This document shows positions 8,939 to 19,633 of a DNA stretch of 64,000 nucleotides, piece by piece. The DNA comes from Clostridia bacterium. Lineage in GTDB: Bacteria; Bacillota; Clostridia; TANB77; CAG-508. Position numbers and translations under genes: made by a program. The stretch spans positions 62,001 to 126,000 of the forward strand of contig CAAGKK010000044.1 of NCBI GenBank assembly GCA_900770385.1. Reading direction: 5' to 3'. The notes beneath the pieces are model-generated. The model worked only from the letters and a program-made list of their open reading frames with translations, did no database searches and was not told the origin of the DNA. Numbering within the stretch: the first letter of the stretch is position 1; every line of letters begins with the position of its first letter.

Positions 8939-9687
8939 TGTACTTTCATGATGTACACATACTAATATATGTAGCAATAGCTATACTAGGCTTTATTTTA
9001 GGTAAGTTTATAAATTATTGTAATTATAAATTTTTAAATGAAGAAAAAATAATAAGCAAAGATTTATTTAGTAAAGAAAAAAAATACAAAAATAATATAA
9101 TATTACCATTAATTAATGCAGTTATTTATATAATACTACTTTATACATTTGGAATAGGAAAAAGCTATCTAGATAATATAGAACTTATAAGATATTTATG
9201 TTTAACTCCTATGCTTTTGTCAGTATTCATAATTGATTATAAAAAACAAATTATCCCTAATAGATTAAATTTAACAATGTTTGAAATAGGCTTAATATTA
9301 TTATTTGCAGTAGGCATATTTAATGCAAATATTGCAATAGATATGTTTTTAGGAATGTTAGTTGGTGGTGGAATATTCCTATTAATTACGCTTCTTGGTG
9401 GCTTAATTGCAGGAAAAGAAGCAATGGGATTTGGTGATGTAAAGTTAATGGCTGCATTAGGCTTATATTTTGGTGTTGCAAATATAATTATGATTACTTT
9501 GATTTCTTTTCTATTAGGGGCAATAATTAGCATTATACTATTAGTAACTAAAATAAAGAAAACTAGTGAATATATACCATTTGGTCCATTTATAGTAATG
9601 GCAACTTTTATAATGATGGTTGTTCCATTTGAAGTGGCATTTTCAATATTAGTTACTATATTTTCGTTAGGATTAATGAGAGTATAA
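8938..9687 (+). CDS. Prepilin peptidase (A24 family)
   Basis: A polytopic membrane aspartyl protease that removes the leader of type IV pilin-like proteins. The two catalytic aspartates are visible: D100 in DYKKQIIPNRLN and D167 in GFGDVKLMAALG. The N-terminal zinc-binding/methylase region of classical PilD is reduced and lacks its Cys pairs. AGGAGG precedes the ATG. No pilus assembly ATPase or platform gene is in the window; possible substrates are the two prepilin-leader proteins at 13166 and 24621. Confidence 0.88.
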   Translation: MYFHDVHILIYVAIAILGFILGKFINYCNYKFLNEEKIISKDLFSKEKKYKNNIILPLINAVIYIILLYTFGIGKSYLDNIELIRYLCLTPMLLSVFIIDYKKQIIPNRLNLTMFEIGLILLFAVGIFNANIAIDMFLGMLVGGGIFLLITLLGGLIAGKEAMGFGDVKLMAALGLYFGVANIIMITLISFLLGAIISIILLVTKIKKTSEYIPFGPFIVMATFIMMVVPFEVAFSILVTIFSLGLMRV

Positions 9688-9721
9688 ACTATAAAATATT
9701 TGTTAAATATAGGAGGAATAT

Positions 9722-10786
9722 ATGAATGAAAAATTAAGATGTTTAAGAAATAAAATAAGAACAATGGATTTAGATGGTATGATAGTATCAAATCCAGTTA
9801 ATATAAAATATTTAACAAATATAGAGGCAGAAGGAACATTAGTATTAGCTAGAAAAGAAAATTTTTTTATAACAGATGGAAGATACATAGAAGATGTTAA
9901 TAGTACATTAACAATTAATGATGAAATTATAGTATGCGATATTAAAGATTTGTCAAAAGAAGATTTTGAAAATTTCTTTTTGTTTTGCGAAAATATAGGA
10001 TTTGAAGAAAATTATTTAACATATGCTAAATATAAAGAATATATGTATAAATATAGAGTGAACAACTTTGTAGAAACAGAAAATATAATAGAAAAACAAA
10101 GAGCAATAAAAGATGAAGAAGAGATTAGAAAAATTTCAAAAGCATGTAATTTAACAGATGATTGTTTCGAATATATTACAAAATTTATAAAAAAAGGAAT
10201 GACAGAAAAAGAAATAGCAAATGAAATAGAAAAATATTTTAAAACGCATGGTGCAGATGCTCTTTCTTTTGAAACAATTGTAGCTTCTGGTCAAAATTCT
10301 TCAAAACCACATGCAGTTCCAACAGATAGAAAAATACAATCTGGAGATGCTATTACAATAGATATGGGATGTGTATATGAGGGATATTGCTCAGATATGA
10401 CTAGAACAATATTTGTAGATGAAATAAACAAAGAAGTACAAGAGATATATCAGTTAGTATTAAAGAATCAAAAACAAACTATTAATGAAATGCGAGAAGG
10501 AATGGTTTGCAAAAATGTTGCTAAAATGGTAGTAAACGATTTTGAACTTAATAACCATACATTGATTCATGGTTTGGGACATGGAGTAGGATTAGATATT
10601 CATGAGTTACCTGTATTAGGAACTAAGTCAGAAGTTATACTTAAATCTAATATGGTAATTACAGATGAACCAGGAATTTATATACCAGGAAAATTTGGAA
10701 TAAGAATAGAAGATACAGTTCTTGTTGGAAAATCAGTGGGTATACCACTTACAAAATCTTCAAAAGAAATTACTATTATAAAATAA
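9722..10786 (+). CDS. M24 family Xaa-Pro aminopeptidase
   Basis: Cytosolic metallo-aminopeptidase releasing N-terminal residues before proline. The 354-residue protein has an N-terminal creatinase-like domain (about 1-125) and a pita-bread catalytic domain with a full set of metal ligands: D214 (TIDMG), D225 (SDMTRT), H287 (HGLGHGVGLD), E316 (DEPGIYIPG) and E330 (RIEDTV). AGGAGG precedes the ATG. In many Firmicutes this gene sits just before efp; here an unrelated gene on the other strand follows. Confidence 0.92.
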   Translation: MNEKLRCLRNKIRTMDLDGMIVSNPVNIKYLTNIEAEGTLVLARKENFFITDGRYIEDVNSTLTINDEIIVCDIKDLSKEDFENFFLFCENIGFEENYLTYAKYKEYMYKYRVNNFVETENIIEKQRAIKDEEEIRKISKACNLTDDCFEYITKFIKKGMTEKEIANEIEKYFKTHGADALSFETIVASGQNSSKPHAVPTDRKIQSGDAITIDMGCVYEGYCSDMTRTIFVDEINKEVQEIYQLVLKNQKQTINEMREGMVCKNVAKMVVNDFELNNHTLIHGLGHGVGLDIHELPVLGTKSEVILKSNMVITDEPGIYIPGKFGIRIEDTVLVGKSVGIPLTKSSKEITIIK

Positions 10787-10818
10787 AAGAAAGAATTTAA
10801 AAATTCTTTCTTTTATTT
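10781..10818. terminator. Bidirectional terminator between convergent genes
   Basis: A long inverted repeat (10781-10798 with 10801-10818, AAATAAAAGAAAGAATTT type) overlaps the 3' ends of both the M24 gene and the convergent gene and can end transcription both ways. Confidence 0.75.
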
Positions 10819-11658
10819 TATTCTTAGAAATTTATAATTATCTAAGTTATTTATTTCTTTAGTAATATAACCATCTTCATAAATAGAAGAATTATCATTT
10901 TCAAAAGGGATTTCAAAACCAACATTACAAATATAGTACTCATTAGCATCATTTATTATATTTATATCAAAAGAAACATTAGCTTTAATACTTCTCATAG
11001 GAATGCTTGCTCGTTTTAAAATCTTTCCGCTATATTCTATTTGTTGTTCTGAATATAAGAAATTTGTTTTTACATCTTTATTATAAAATCCTAGTATTAA
11101 AGGACTAGATAAATTTTTATCTATAGAATTATTTGAATTATTAATATTAGCAATATCAGACTCTATGTTAAAATAAAAATTATCATTTATTTTATTCTCG
11201 TCTGAGTATGAAGACCTACCAAAATCGGTTTTGGATTTTTTATATAAACAAGGTGTACCATATTCTGTAGGAGTAATAGAAATATTATTTATATAAAATT
11301 CTTTAACAGTATTTTTATTGCTATTTGAATTAGGAGAATTGTTTAAATATATTGCAATATCAGTATATTGAGATATATTTAAATTCCATACGGCATTATT
11401 TAATTCTTTAGCATCTACAGTAGCAGAGGAAAATAAAACGATTTTATTTAAAGAAAATACTGTTTCATCGTTTAAAGACGAGATTTTTGTATACTCTTTT
11501 TCAAAGTTTCCCTTAATAAATATATTACGAATAAAATAAAGATATATAAAAATAAATATAATTAACAAAATACTTAGAAAATAAATTATTCTAAGTGTTT
11601 TCTTATTTAAATTTTTTAAGTTTATTTTATTTCTTTTTCTAGTATTAGTTCTTCTCAT
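10813..11658 (-). CDS. Hypothetical membrane-anchored protein
   Basis: I do not recognise this 281-residue protein. It has a strongly basic N-terminus (RRTNTRKRNKINLKNLNKK), one membrane helix at about residues 25-46, and an extracytoplasmic Ser/Asn-rich domain predicted to be mostly beta. AAGGAG precedes the ATG at 11658. Its promoter region is shared with the divergent glucosaminidase gene, suggesting a cell-envelope role, but nothing in the sequence proves it. Confidence 0.7.
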   Translation of the reverse strand: MRRTNTRKRNKINLKNLNKKTLRIIYFLSILLIIFIFIYLYFIRNIFIKGNFEKEYTKISSLNDETVFSLNKIVLFSSATVDAKELNNAVWNLNISQYTDIAIYLNNSPNSNSNKNTVKEFYINNISITPTEYGTPCLYKKSKTDFGRSSYSDENKINDNFYFNIESDIANINNSNNSIDKNLSSPLILGFYNKDVKTNFLYSEQQIEYSGKILKRASIPMRSIKANVSFDINIINDANEYYICNVGFEIPFENDNSSIYEDGYITKEINNLDNYKFLRIK

Positions 11659-11722
11659 TTGTTACTCCTTAGTAATGTTAATATAATATAAGATTTGAAT
11701 AAAATCAATATAAAAAAATAAA

Positions 11723-11751
11723 TTGACAAAAAAAATATATAGCTTTAAAAT
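11723..11751 (+). promoter_or_regulatory. Sigma-A type promoter for glucosaminidase gene
   Basis: TTGACA at 11723-11728 and TAAAAT at 11746-11751 with exactly 17 bases between, 16 bases before the start codon. Confidence 0.6.
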
Positions 11752-11767
11752 AAAATAGGTGAAACAT

Positions 11768-13027
11768 ATGAAAAAAATCGAAATATATGATAAAAAGTGG
11801 AAAAACATAGCAATTATCACAGCAATAATAATAGCAGTTATAATTATTGTTGCTATTATTATAAATAGAATTGTGCATTATAAAGTAAAGCAAGAAGTGG
11901 TTGCTACTGAAGCTAAATCAAGTAATGAATTATTAAAAGATAATGAAATTGAGTGGTTTGAAAACAATGACGATAAACAAAATGATATATATGATATTAT
12001 AAATGAAAATGTAAATAAAACAGAAAAAGAAGAAATACAAACAGAAACTGTCGAACTAGAATATGAAACAGAATATACAAATAACGAAGAACTTCCAAAA
12101 GGTATGGTAAAAGTTTTGCAACAAGGAGAAGATGGAAAACAAGAATTAATAATTAGAAAAAAATACAATGGAGAAGAATTGGTAAGTGATGAACAAATAG
12201 GTAGAAAGATAACATCTCCATGTATTAATAAAATCGTAGAAGTAGGAACAGCATCATACTATGATAAACATACAATAAAAGTGGGAGAAACAGTATATTC
12301 TACACCATATAATTTAGCTATAAGAGAAAACCCAGAAAAAACTGCAGAAGTGTTAATAAAAATAAGCCAGGATTCAAAATTAAAAATTTTGAAAAAATCT
12401 AGTAGTTGGTATTATGTGGAATATGGCTCTTACTATGGATGGGTAGAAAAAGACTGCGTAACATATTTAAACCCAACTAAAAATACTTATAACAATAAAA
12501 ATGATAAATATACAAAAGCACAATTACTAGCAAAATTAAATAAAAACATTGACTTAAGTAAACCAAGTGGCTTTTCATTAGAACAGTTTAAAAAGGTATT
12601 ATCAAATAATAATCAAGATAAAAATAAAGTATTAGAAAATAATGCTGAGTATTTTTATTATATAGAACAACAATATGGAATAAATGGAGTATTTGTAGCA
12701 GCTATAGGTATACATGAAAGTGCGTGGGGAACATCTAAAATTGCAAGAGATAAAAAGAATTTGTTTGGTTATGGAGCATATGACATGAGTGCATATTCAA
12801 GTGCATACTCTTACAATGGATATGCAGCAGGAATAGATATGATAGCCAGAGTATTAGTAAAACATTATCTAAATCCAAAAGGAACTAGTATTTATGATGG
12901 AGAAAAAGCAACAGGAAGGTTTTATGATGGAAAAACATTAACAGCAGTTAATAAAAGATATGCAACAGACAAAAATTGGAGCAGTAGTGTGTACACTTGG
13001 ATGCAATATTTATATAAAAGATTATAA
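11768..13027 (+). CDS. Membrane-anchored glucosaminidase (GH73-type) with SH3 domain
   Basis: A peptidoglycan hydrolase expected to cut N-acetylglucosamine linkages. The 419-residue product has a membrane anchor (about 10-36), an acidic linker, an SH3-like domain (about 170-235, ending SYYGWVEKDCV), and a C-terminal glucosaminidase domain with GVFVAAIGIHESAWGTSK, where the glutamate of HESAWG is the expected catalytic residue, followed by NLFGYGAYD. I start it at the ATG at 11768 because AGGTGA lies 5 bases upstream; a GTG at 11759 overlaps that site. Confidence 0.85.
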   Translation: MKKIEIYDKKWKNIAIITAIIIAVIIIVAIIINRIVHYKVKQEVVATEAKSSNELLKDNEIEWFENNDDKQNDIYDIINENVNKTEKEEIQTETVELEYETEYTNNEELPKGMVKVLQQGEDGKQELIIRKKYNGEELVSDEQIGRKITSPCINKIVEVGTASYYDKHTIKVGETVYSTPYNLAIRENPEKTAEVLIKISQDSKLKILKKSSSWYYVEYGSYYGWVEKDCVTYLNPTKNTYNNKNDKYTKAQLLAKLNKNIDLSKPSGFSLEQFKKVLSNNNQDKNKVLENNAEYFYYIEQQYGINGVFVAAIGIHESAWGTSKIARDKKNLFGYGAYDMSAYSSAYSYNGYAAGIDMIARVLVKHYLNPKGTSIYDGEKATGRFYDGKTLTAVNKRYATDKNWSSSVYTWMQYLYKRL

Positions 13028-13045
13028 AAAATGAATAATATCCGT

Positions 13046-13103
13046 GTAGGGGGCGGACAGCTCTGTTTGCCCGCTGGCTACGAAGAAACACTATAAAAAT
13101 ATC
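13046..13103 (+). repeat. GC-rich palindromic repeat element, copy 1
   Basis: The core is GGGCGGAC (13051-13058), a 6-base loop, then GTTTGCCC (13065-13072), followed by a tail CTACGAAGAAACACTATAAA that closely matches the tail of the copy at 48149. The G+C content is sharply above the surroundings. It ends directly before the -35 box of the next gene's promoter. Confidence 0.8.
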
Positions 13104-13132
13104 TTTACAATAAAATAAATTTAATATATAAT
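13104..13132 (+). promoter_or_regulatory. Strong sigma-A type promoter for prepilin/LRR gene
   Basis: TTTACA at 13104-13109 and TATAAT at 13127-13132 with 17-base spacing, beginning immediately after the GC-rich repeat tail. Confidence 0.6.
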
Positions 13133-13165
13133 TTAATCAAATAAAAACGAAAGAAGGAAAAATAT

Positions 13166-14978
<1,813 letters not shown>

Positions 14979-14992
<14 letters not shown>

Positions 14993-15134
14993 AAAAGTAG
15001 TGTTATATCTAACAGATGAACAAAAAAATGATAATACAAAAATACCAAGAACTTGGCAGAAAGATGTAACAAACGTAAAAGAATGGACAGAAACAATAGA
15101 TAATGAAAAAGTGATATGGACTGTGACTGAATAA
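14979..15134 (+). pseudogene. Out-of-frame C-terminal tail of the prepilin/LRR gene
   Basis: From about 14984 a different frame reads IGAKKVVLYLTDEQKND and continues to VIWTVTE and a TAA at 15132-15134, directly before a terminator. It has no start codon or ribosome binding site of its own and matches the style of the upstream protein's C-terminus. The simplest reading is a one-base insertion or two-base deletion near 14975-14990. It could be a real mutation or an assembly error. Confidence 0.65.
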
Positions 15135-15145
15135 AATAGCTAATA

Positions 15146-15174
15146 AAATACCGCCCGTTTTACAGGCGGTATTT
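15146..15174 (+). terminator. Intrinsic terminator after prepilin/LRR gene
   Basis: AAATACCGCC (15146-15155) pairs with GGCGGTATTT (15165-15174), GC-rich stem followed by ATTATG. It lies after the shifted-frame stop at 15134, supporting that stop as the original gene end. Confidence 0.75.
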
Positions 15175-15184
15175 ATTATGATAT

Positions 15185-15805
15185 TTAACTTTTATTATCA
15201 TTTAAAAGCATATTGGTTATTTGTATAATTGCAACATCAATCATTTTATTATAATCTAATTCTTTATGACCATGATATACAATCTCATGGCAAATATCAT
15301 CTATTATATGCATAGAAATATGAACCTTTTCATAAATATTTTCAATATGAAAATTATTTTCTGTTAATACATTAACTATTTTTTTTGTCATATACATTTC
15401 GTGCTTTTGAAAGAATATGGCTATTTCTTTATCCAAATGTATCATAGCAGTAATCTCCTCGTGAGCAATTTGAGATAACTTGTGATTTTCTATAAACTTA
15501 TTAATCATTTTATTTAAAACTATAGGTAAATCTTCTTTTTTTATTTTTTGATCGATATCTATTTTTAACATAGGATAGAATATATCAGATGAGTACTTTT
15601 CAATACCTTCAATTAATATATCATGTTTATCTTTAAAATATTGATAAACAATTCCAGTTGATACACCTGCATATTTAGCAATTTCAGCAGTATTAGTATT
15701 ATAATATCCTTTTTTACATATAAGATCAAAGCCTGCTTCTATTATTTTATTTCTTTTTTCAATGGAACGCTTTTGAATAGGCGTTCTTACTTCATTTAAG
15801 CTCAT
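15185..15805 (-). CDS. TetR/AcrR family transcriptional regulator
   Basis: One-component repressor, 206 residues. The N-terminal helix-turn-helix (about 15-62) is recognisable from KIIEAGFDLICKKGYYNTN, TAEIAKYAGVSTGIVYQYF and KHDILIEGI; the C-terminal ligand domain is unassigned. I start it at 15805 because AAGGAG lies 8 bases upstream; the open frame extends 28 codons further without a site. It is divergent from an ABC cassette, and two matching palindromes lie in the shared intergenic region, so it probably controls itself and that cassette. Confidence 0.9.
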   Translation of the reverse strand: MSLNEVRTPIQKRSIEKRNKIIEAGFDLICKKGYYNTNTAEIAKYAGVSTGIVYQYFKDKHDILIEGIEKYSSDIFYPMLKIDIDQKIKKEDLPIVLNKMINKFIENHKLSQIAHEEITAMIHLDKEIAIFFQKHEMYMTKKIVNVLTENNFHIENIYEKVHISMHIIDDICHEIVYHGHKELDYNKMIDVAIIQITNMLLNDNKS

Positions 15806-15870
15806 AAAATAAATCTCCTTAATATATTTATAATTAATATTATAAGTAAAAATAAAATAAAAGTCAAACA

Positions 15871-15892
15871 AATATGAAAAAACTTTCATATT
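15871..15892. promoter_or_regulatory. Candidate TetR operator 1
   Basis: AATATGAAA and TTTCATATT form a perfect 9-bp inverted repeat with a 4-base centre, ending 3 bases before the -35 box of the ABC promoter. Core TGAAA-N4-TTTCA. Confidence 0.6.
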
Positions 15893-15895
15893 ATA

Positions 15896-15924
15896 TTGAC
15901 TTTTTCTTTTAATATTATTATAAT
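15896..15924 (+). promoter_or_regulatory. Sigma-A promoter for ABC cassette
   Basis: TTGACT at 15896-15901 and TATAAT at 15919-15924 with a 17-base spacer, flanked on both sides by TGAAA-N4-TTTCA palindromes. Confidence 0.7.
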
Positions 15925-15938
15925 TCTTAGCAGAAATA

Positions 15939-15952
15939 TGAAATTAATTTCA
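15939..15952. promoter_or_regulatory. Candidate TetR operator 2
   Basis: TGAAATTAATTTCA is a perfect 14-base palindrome with the same half-sites as operator 1, between the -10 box and the ribosome binding site. Confidence 0.6.
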
Positions 15953-15966
15953 ATTAAGGAGGAATT

Positions 15967-16677
15967 ATGGAAAAAATAGTAGAGTTACAAAATGTTAGTA
16001 AAGTATATAAAATAGGTGAAAGCGAGTTTAAAGCTCTCGATAATATTGATTTGTCTATAAACAAAGGCGAATTTGTAGTAGTACTTGGACCATCAGGAGC
16101 TGGAAAATCTACTCTATTAAATTTAATTGGTGGAATGGATTCACCAACAAAAGGAAAAATAAAAATAGATGGAGAGGAAATTTCTAAATATAATGAAAAT
16201 AAACTAAGTGAATACAGAGCAGAAAATATTGGATTTATATTTCAATTTTATAATATACTTCCAACATTAACAGTTTTAGAAAATGTTGAACTTGTAAAAG
16301 ATGTTGTAAAAAATGGAAATGATAGCAAAAAAGCAATAGAGGCAGTAGGATTAAGCAAACATATGAATAAATTTCCAAATCAATTATCAGGAGGAGAACA
16401 ACAAAGAGTTTCAATTGCCAGAGCAATTGCTAAAAATCCTAAATTACTATTATGTGATGAACCAACAGGAGCATTAGACTCTAAAACTGGTGTTGAAGTT
16501 TTGAAATTATTAAAAAAACAATGCGATGGAAATAATGGTGCTAATACAGTAATAATAGTAACTCATAATAGTTTATTTGCAGATATAGCAGATACAGTTA
16601 TAAGAGTGAAAAATGGAAAAATAGAAAGTGTAACTGCAAATCCAAATCCTAAAAAGATTGATGAGGTGAAGTGGTAA
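15967..16677 (+). CDS. ABC transporter ATP-binding protein (MacB/LolD-type)
   Basis: ATPase subunit of 236 residues with Walker [10 protein letters not shown] (41-49), signature LSGGEQQR, Walker [13 protein letters not shown] and the switch His in THNS. Its 1-base gap to the next gene, an FtsX-type permease, makes them one transporter. Such pairs in Firmicutes often handle antimicrobial peptides, lipoproteins or mechanotransduction; the substrate here is not visible. AAGGAGG precedes the ATG. Confidence 0.93.
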   Translation: MEKIVELQNVSKVYKIGESEFKALDNIDLSINKGEFVVVLGPSGAGKSTLLNLIGGMDSPTKGKIKIDGEEISKYNENKLSEYRAENIGFIFQFYNILPTLTVLENVELVKDVVKNGNDSKKAIEAVGLSKHMNKFPNQLSGGEQQRVSIARAIAKNPKLLLCDEPTGALDSKTGVEVLKLLKKQCDGNNGANTVIIVTHNSLFADIADTVIRVKNGKIESVTANPNPKKIDEVKW

Positions 16678-16678
16678 T

Positions 16679-19078
16679 ATGTTATTTAAAAAATGCTTAA
16701 GAGATATTAAATTAAATAAATCTCAATTTTTAAATATATTTATAATGGTATTTTTAGGAATATTTGTTTTTGCGGGAATTCATTCATATATGGATGGAAT
16801 GAGAACCAGTGGGGAAAGATTTTATGAAAATAACAATTTAGCAGATCTATGGCTTTCAGGTGAAAACTTTTCAAAAGATGATTTAGAAGATGTTAAAAAA
16901 ATAGATAATGTTAATGATGCTGAAAGAACATTAATACTAAAAACGGAACTATTAGACTACAATGATGTAGTGCTTGAGGCTAATTTTATTGAAAGCAATA
17001 ATATATGCGAAATGTATGTGCAAGAAGGAGAAGCTTTTGATAAAAATAAAAAAGGCGTTTGGCTTGATAGTTATTTAGCTAAAAATCTTGGAATAAATCT
17101 TGGAGACGAAATAAAATTTAAATATGAGAAATATGAAATGAAAGAAAAAGTTGTTGGTTTAGTATATACACCAGATCATATATATAATGTTAAAGATCAA
17201 ACAGCAATTTTTCCGAACCATAAAGATTTTGGATTTATATATTTATCAATTAATGAATTTCCAGATCAATTAATATACGATAAAATTAGAGATAAAATGA
17301 AAGATGAAAATCCTTATTTAAAAAACGTAGATATCACTAATAAAATGATAGAAGAAAATATAAAGGATTTTGATATATCAGATTACTATGTATTTACTAA
17401 TGTATTGGTAGACTTAAAAGATACCAGTAAAATAGAAGATACTAAAAGAACAATTGAAAATGAAATCGAATCAGTTTTAGCTGTTACAGATAGAGAAGCA
17501 AATGCTTCATATGTAACATTAAATTCTGAAATCGAAGAAGGAAATACATATTCTAGTGTATTTACATTATTATTTTTATTTATTGCAATGTTATCTGTAA
17601 TTACAACCATGAATAGATTTGTAAAAAAACAAAGAGCACAAATAGGAACATTAAAAGCTTTAGGAATCAAAAAAAGAAAAATAACAATGCATTATGTAGG
17701 ATATGGATTTACAATAAGTTTAGTAGCAAGTGTACTGGGACTTATACTGGGAAATATAGTAATAGGCAATTTTTTTATGAATATGGAAATGGAATATTTT
17801 GAAATCCCAGCTTACAGTACAATAATTCTACCTATTGTATATGAATTATCAATAGCTGTTATATTAATAGTAACTTTTGTTACATATTTATCATGTAGAA
17901 GTATATTAAAAGAACCTGCGGTTGAAGCATTAAGGGTTGAAATACCAAAAGTTAAAAATACAAAATTCGATTTGACTACAAAAGGAGTATTTAAAAAAGC
18001 CTCAATTTCAACTAAATGGAATATAAGAGATATTTGTAGAAATAAAGGAAGAAGCCTTATGGCAATTGTTGGTGTTATAGGCTGTACAATGTTACTTGTT
18101 TGTGCTTTTGGAATGCTTGATACTATGAATTCATACTTAGAATGGGAATTTGATGTTTTAAATGATTTTAAATATAAAGTTTCTTTAAGTAATGAATATA
18201 GCAACAGTGATTTAGACTCATTAAAAGAAAAATATGGAGATGCAACAAGTGCAACTGTTGGCATTGAAGTACAAATAAATGATAAGAAAGAAGCAAATAC
18301 ACTTGTGGTTAATGATGCAACAGATTATTTAAAATATACAAACCATAAAAAGAAATATATAAATCTAAGTGATGATGGAATATATCTTACAGAAAAGCTT
18401 GCTGACAAATGGAATATAAAGGTTGGCGATGAAATTAAATTTCACTTGTTTGGAGATGAAGAGTGGTATACTTGTAAAGCTGTAGGTTTAAATCGTGATC
18501 CACAAAATCAAAATTTAAATATTACAAGAAAATGTTATGAAAATTTAGGGCTTGAATATAAACCGGATTCTTTATATACAAATGACGATTTGAGTAATGC
18601 TAAAAACTTAGATGGAGTAAATACAATTCAAAGTATAGAGAATTTAAAAGATGGAATACAAAGTATGCTAAAAACTGTAAAAACAATGGTATGTTTATTA
18701 GTTGTTGTATCTGGAATACTTTCAGCAGTAATTATATATAACTTAGGAATATTATCATTTAGTGAAAAGCAATACCAATTTGCAACATTAAAAGTACTTG
18801 GGTTTAAAGATAAGCAAATAAAGAAGATATTTGTAAAACAAAACTTATGGCTTTCAGTAATTGGAATTATAATAGGTTTACCTCTTGGAAGCATAATGCT
18901 TAAGTATATATTTGAAGCAGCATTAGGAGATAATTATGATTTTGTTGCTATAGTTAAAACAATGTCATATATTTATGCAGCAGTTGGAAGTTATATTGTA
19001 TCAGTTATAGTTAATAAGCTATTAGCTAAAAAAGTAAAAAATATAGACATGGTAACAAGCCTAAAAGGAAATGAATAA
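16679..19078 (+). CDS. FtsX-like ABC transporter permease, two FtsX domains
   Basis: A 799-residue membrane protein with an N-terminal helix, a large extracytoplasmic domain (about 45-275), three helices of a first FtsX domain (about 285-410), a second extracytoplasmic domain (about 480-680) and a second FtsX domain (about 685-795). The GTLKALGIKKRKI and ATLKVLGFKDKQIKKIF segments are the coupling helices typical of the family. It forms the transporter with the preceding ATPase and ends the operon at a terminator. Confidence 0.9.
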   Translation: MLFKKCLRDIKLNKSQFLNIFIMVFLGIFVFAGIHSYMDGMRTSGERFYENNNLADLWLSGENFSKDDLEDVKKIDNVNDAERTLILKTELLDYNDVVLEANFIESNNICEMYVQEGEAFDKNKKGVWLDSYLAKNLGINLGDEIKFKYEKYEMKEKVVGLVYTPDHIYNVKDQTAIFPNHKDFGFIYLSINEFPDQLIYDKIRDKMKDENPYLKNVDITNKMIEENIKDFDISDYYVFTNVLVDLKDTSKIEDTKRTIENEIESVLAVTDREANASYVTLNSEIEEGNTYSSVFTLLFLFIAMLSVITTMNRFVKKQRAQIGTLKALGIKKRKITMHYVGYGFTISLVASVLGLILGNIVIGNFFMNMEMEYFEIPAYSTIILPIVYELSIAVILIVTFVTYLSCRSILKEPAVEALRVEIPKVKNTKFDLTTKGVFKKASISTKWNIRDICRNKGRSLMAIVGVIGCTMLLVCAFGMLDTMNSYLEWEFDVLNDFKYKVSLSNEYSNSDLDSLKEKYGDATSATVGIEVQINDKKEANTLVVNDATDYLKYTNHKKKYINLSDDGIYLTEKLADKWNIKVGDEIKFHLFGDEEWYTCKAVGLNRDPQNQNLNITRKCYENLGLEYKPDSLYTNDDLSNAKNLDGVNTIQSIENLKDGIQSMLKTVKTMVCLLVVVSGILSAVIIYNLGILSFSEKQYQFATLKVLGFKDKQIKKIFVKQNLWLSVIGIIIGLPLGSIMLKYIFEAALGDNYDFVAIVKTMSYIYAAVGSYIVSVIVNKLLAKKVKNIDMVTSLKGNE

Positions 19079-19082
19079 AAAT

Positions 19083-19112
19083 AAGGCAAACTTTTATGTT
19101 TGCTTTATTTTT
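19083..19112 (+). terminator. Intrinsic terminator after ABC cassette
   Basis: AAGGCAAAC (19083-19091) pairs with GTTTGCTTT (19098-19106), one wobble, followed by ATTTTTTG. Confidence 0.7.
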
Positions 19113-19151
19113 TGTGCTAATATTCTTTTAAAAAAATATTTCAAAAAAAAC

Positions 19152-19180
19152 TTGTTTTTTTATATGTTCTAGTGTATGAT
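19152..19180 (+). promoter_or_regulatory. Candidate sigma-A promoter for the 19.2-24.3 kb cluster
   Basis: TTGTTT at 19152-19157 and TATGAT at 19175-19180 with 17-base spacing. Confidence 0.4.
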
Positions 19181-19228
19181 ATTGTAAGATATGATTAGTA
19201 TACGGAAATAGCGAAAGGAGAAAGATAT

Positions 19229-19630
19229 ATGAAAAAAGTTGTAGCAATTATTTTTATTTTAATTTGTATATTTTCAATATCTACAATTTATGCTACTAAT
19301 AATAATCAAATTATGAATAATGAAACGGAAAATCAATTAGTACAAATAAAAGATAAAGAATTAAAAAGTTTAGAAGACTATAAACAAGCATATGGTTCAG
19401 AAAGCTATGGTTTAACAGCATATCTTTTGGGAAAAATAAGAATATATAGTATACCATTTTGCTTTATAGGAATTGCTGTTGGAGCAATATATCAATATGT
19501 AATAGGTATAAGGAAAATCGATATTAGAGACAGAGGATTTGCACTATGCATTGCCTTTGTTACAATTTTCGTGATATGTCAGGTATTACCGCTAATATTT
19601 GCTATTGTAGTAAAAAGTTGGAGGGGTTAA
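19229..19630 (+). CDS. Hypothetical small membrane protein with signal peptide
   Basis: Not a family I recognise. The 133-residue product has a signal peptide ending near ISTIYA, a short extracytoplasmic stretch (about 23-62), and two membrane helices (about 70-92 and 107-130) separated by a basic loop GIRKIDIRDRG. AAAGGAG precedes the ATG. It is 3 bases from the CpaE-like gene and is likely co-translated with it, perhaps as its membrane partner; that is inference from position. Confidence 0.75.
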   Translation: MKKVVAIIFILICIFSISTIYATNNNQIMNNETENQLVQIKDKELKSLEDYKQAYGSESYGLTAYLLGKIRIYSIPFCFIGIAVGAIYQYVIGIRKIDIRDRGFALCIAFVTIFVICQVLPLIFAIVVKSWRG

Positions 19631-19633
19631 CAA

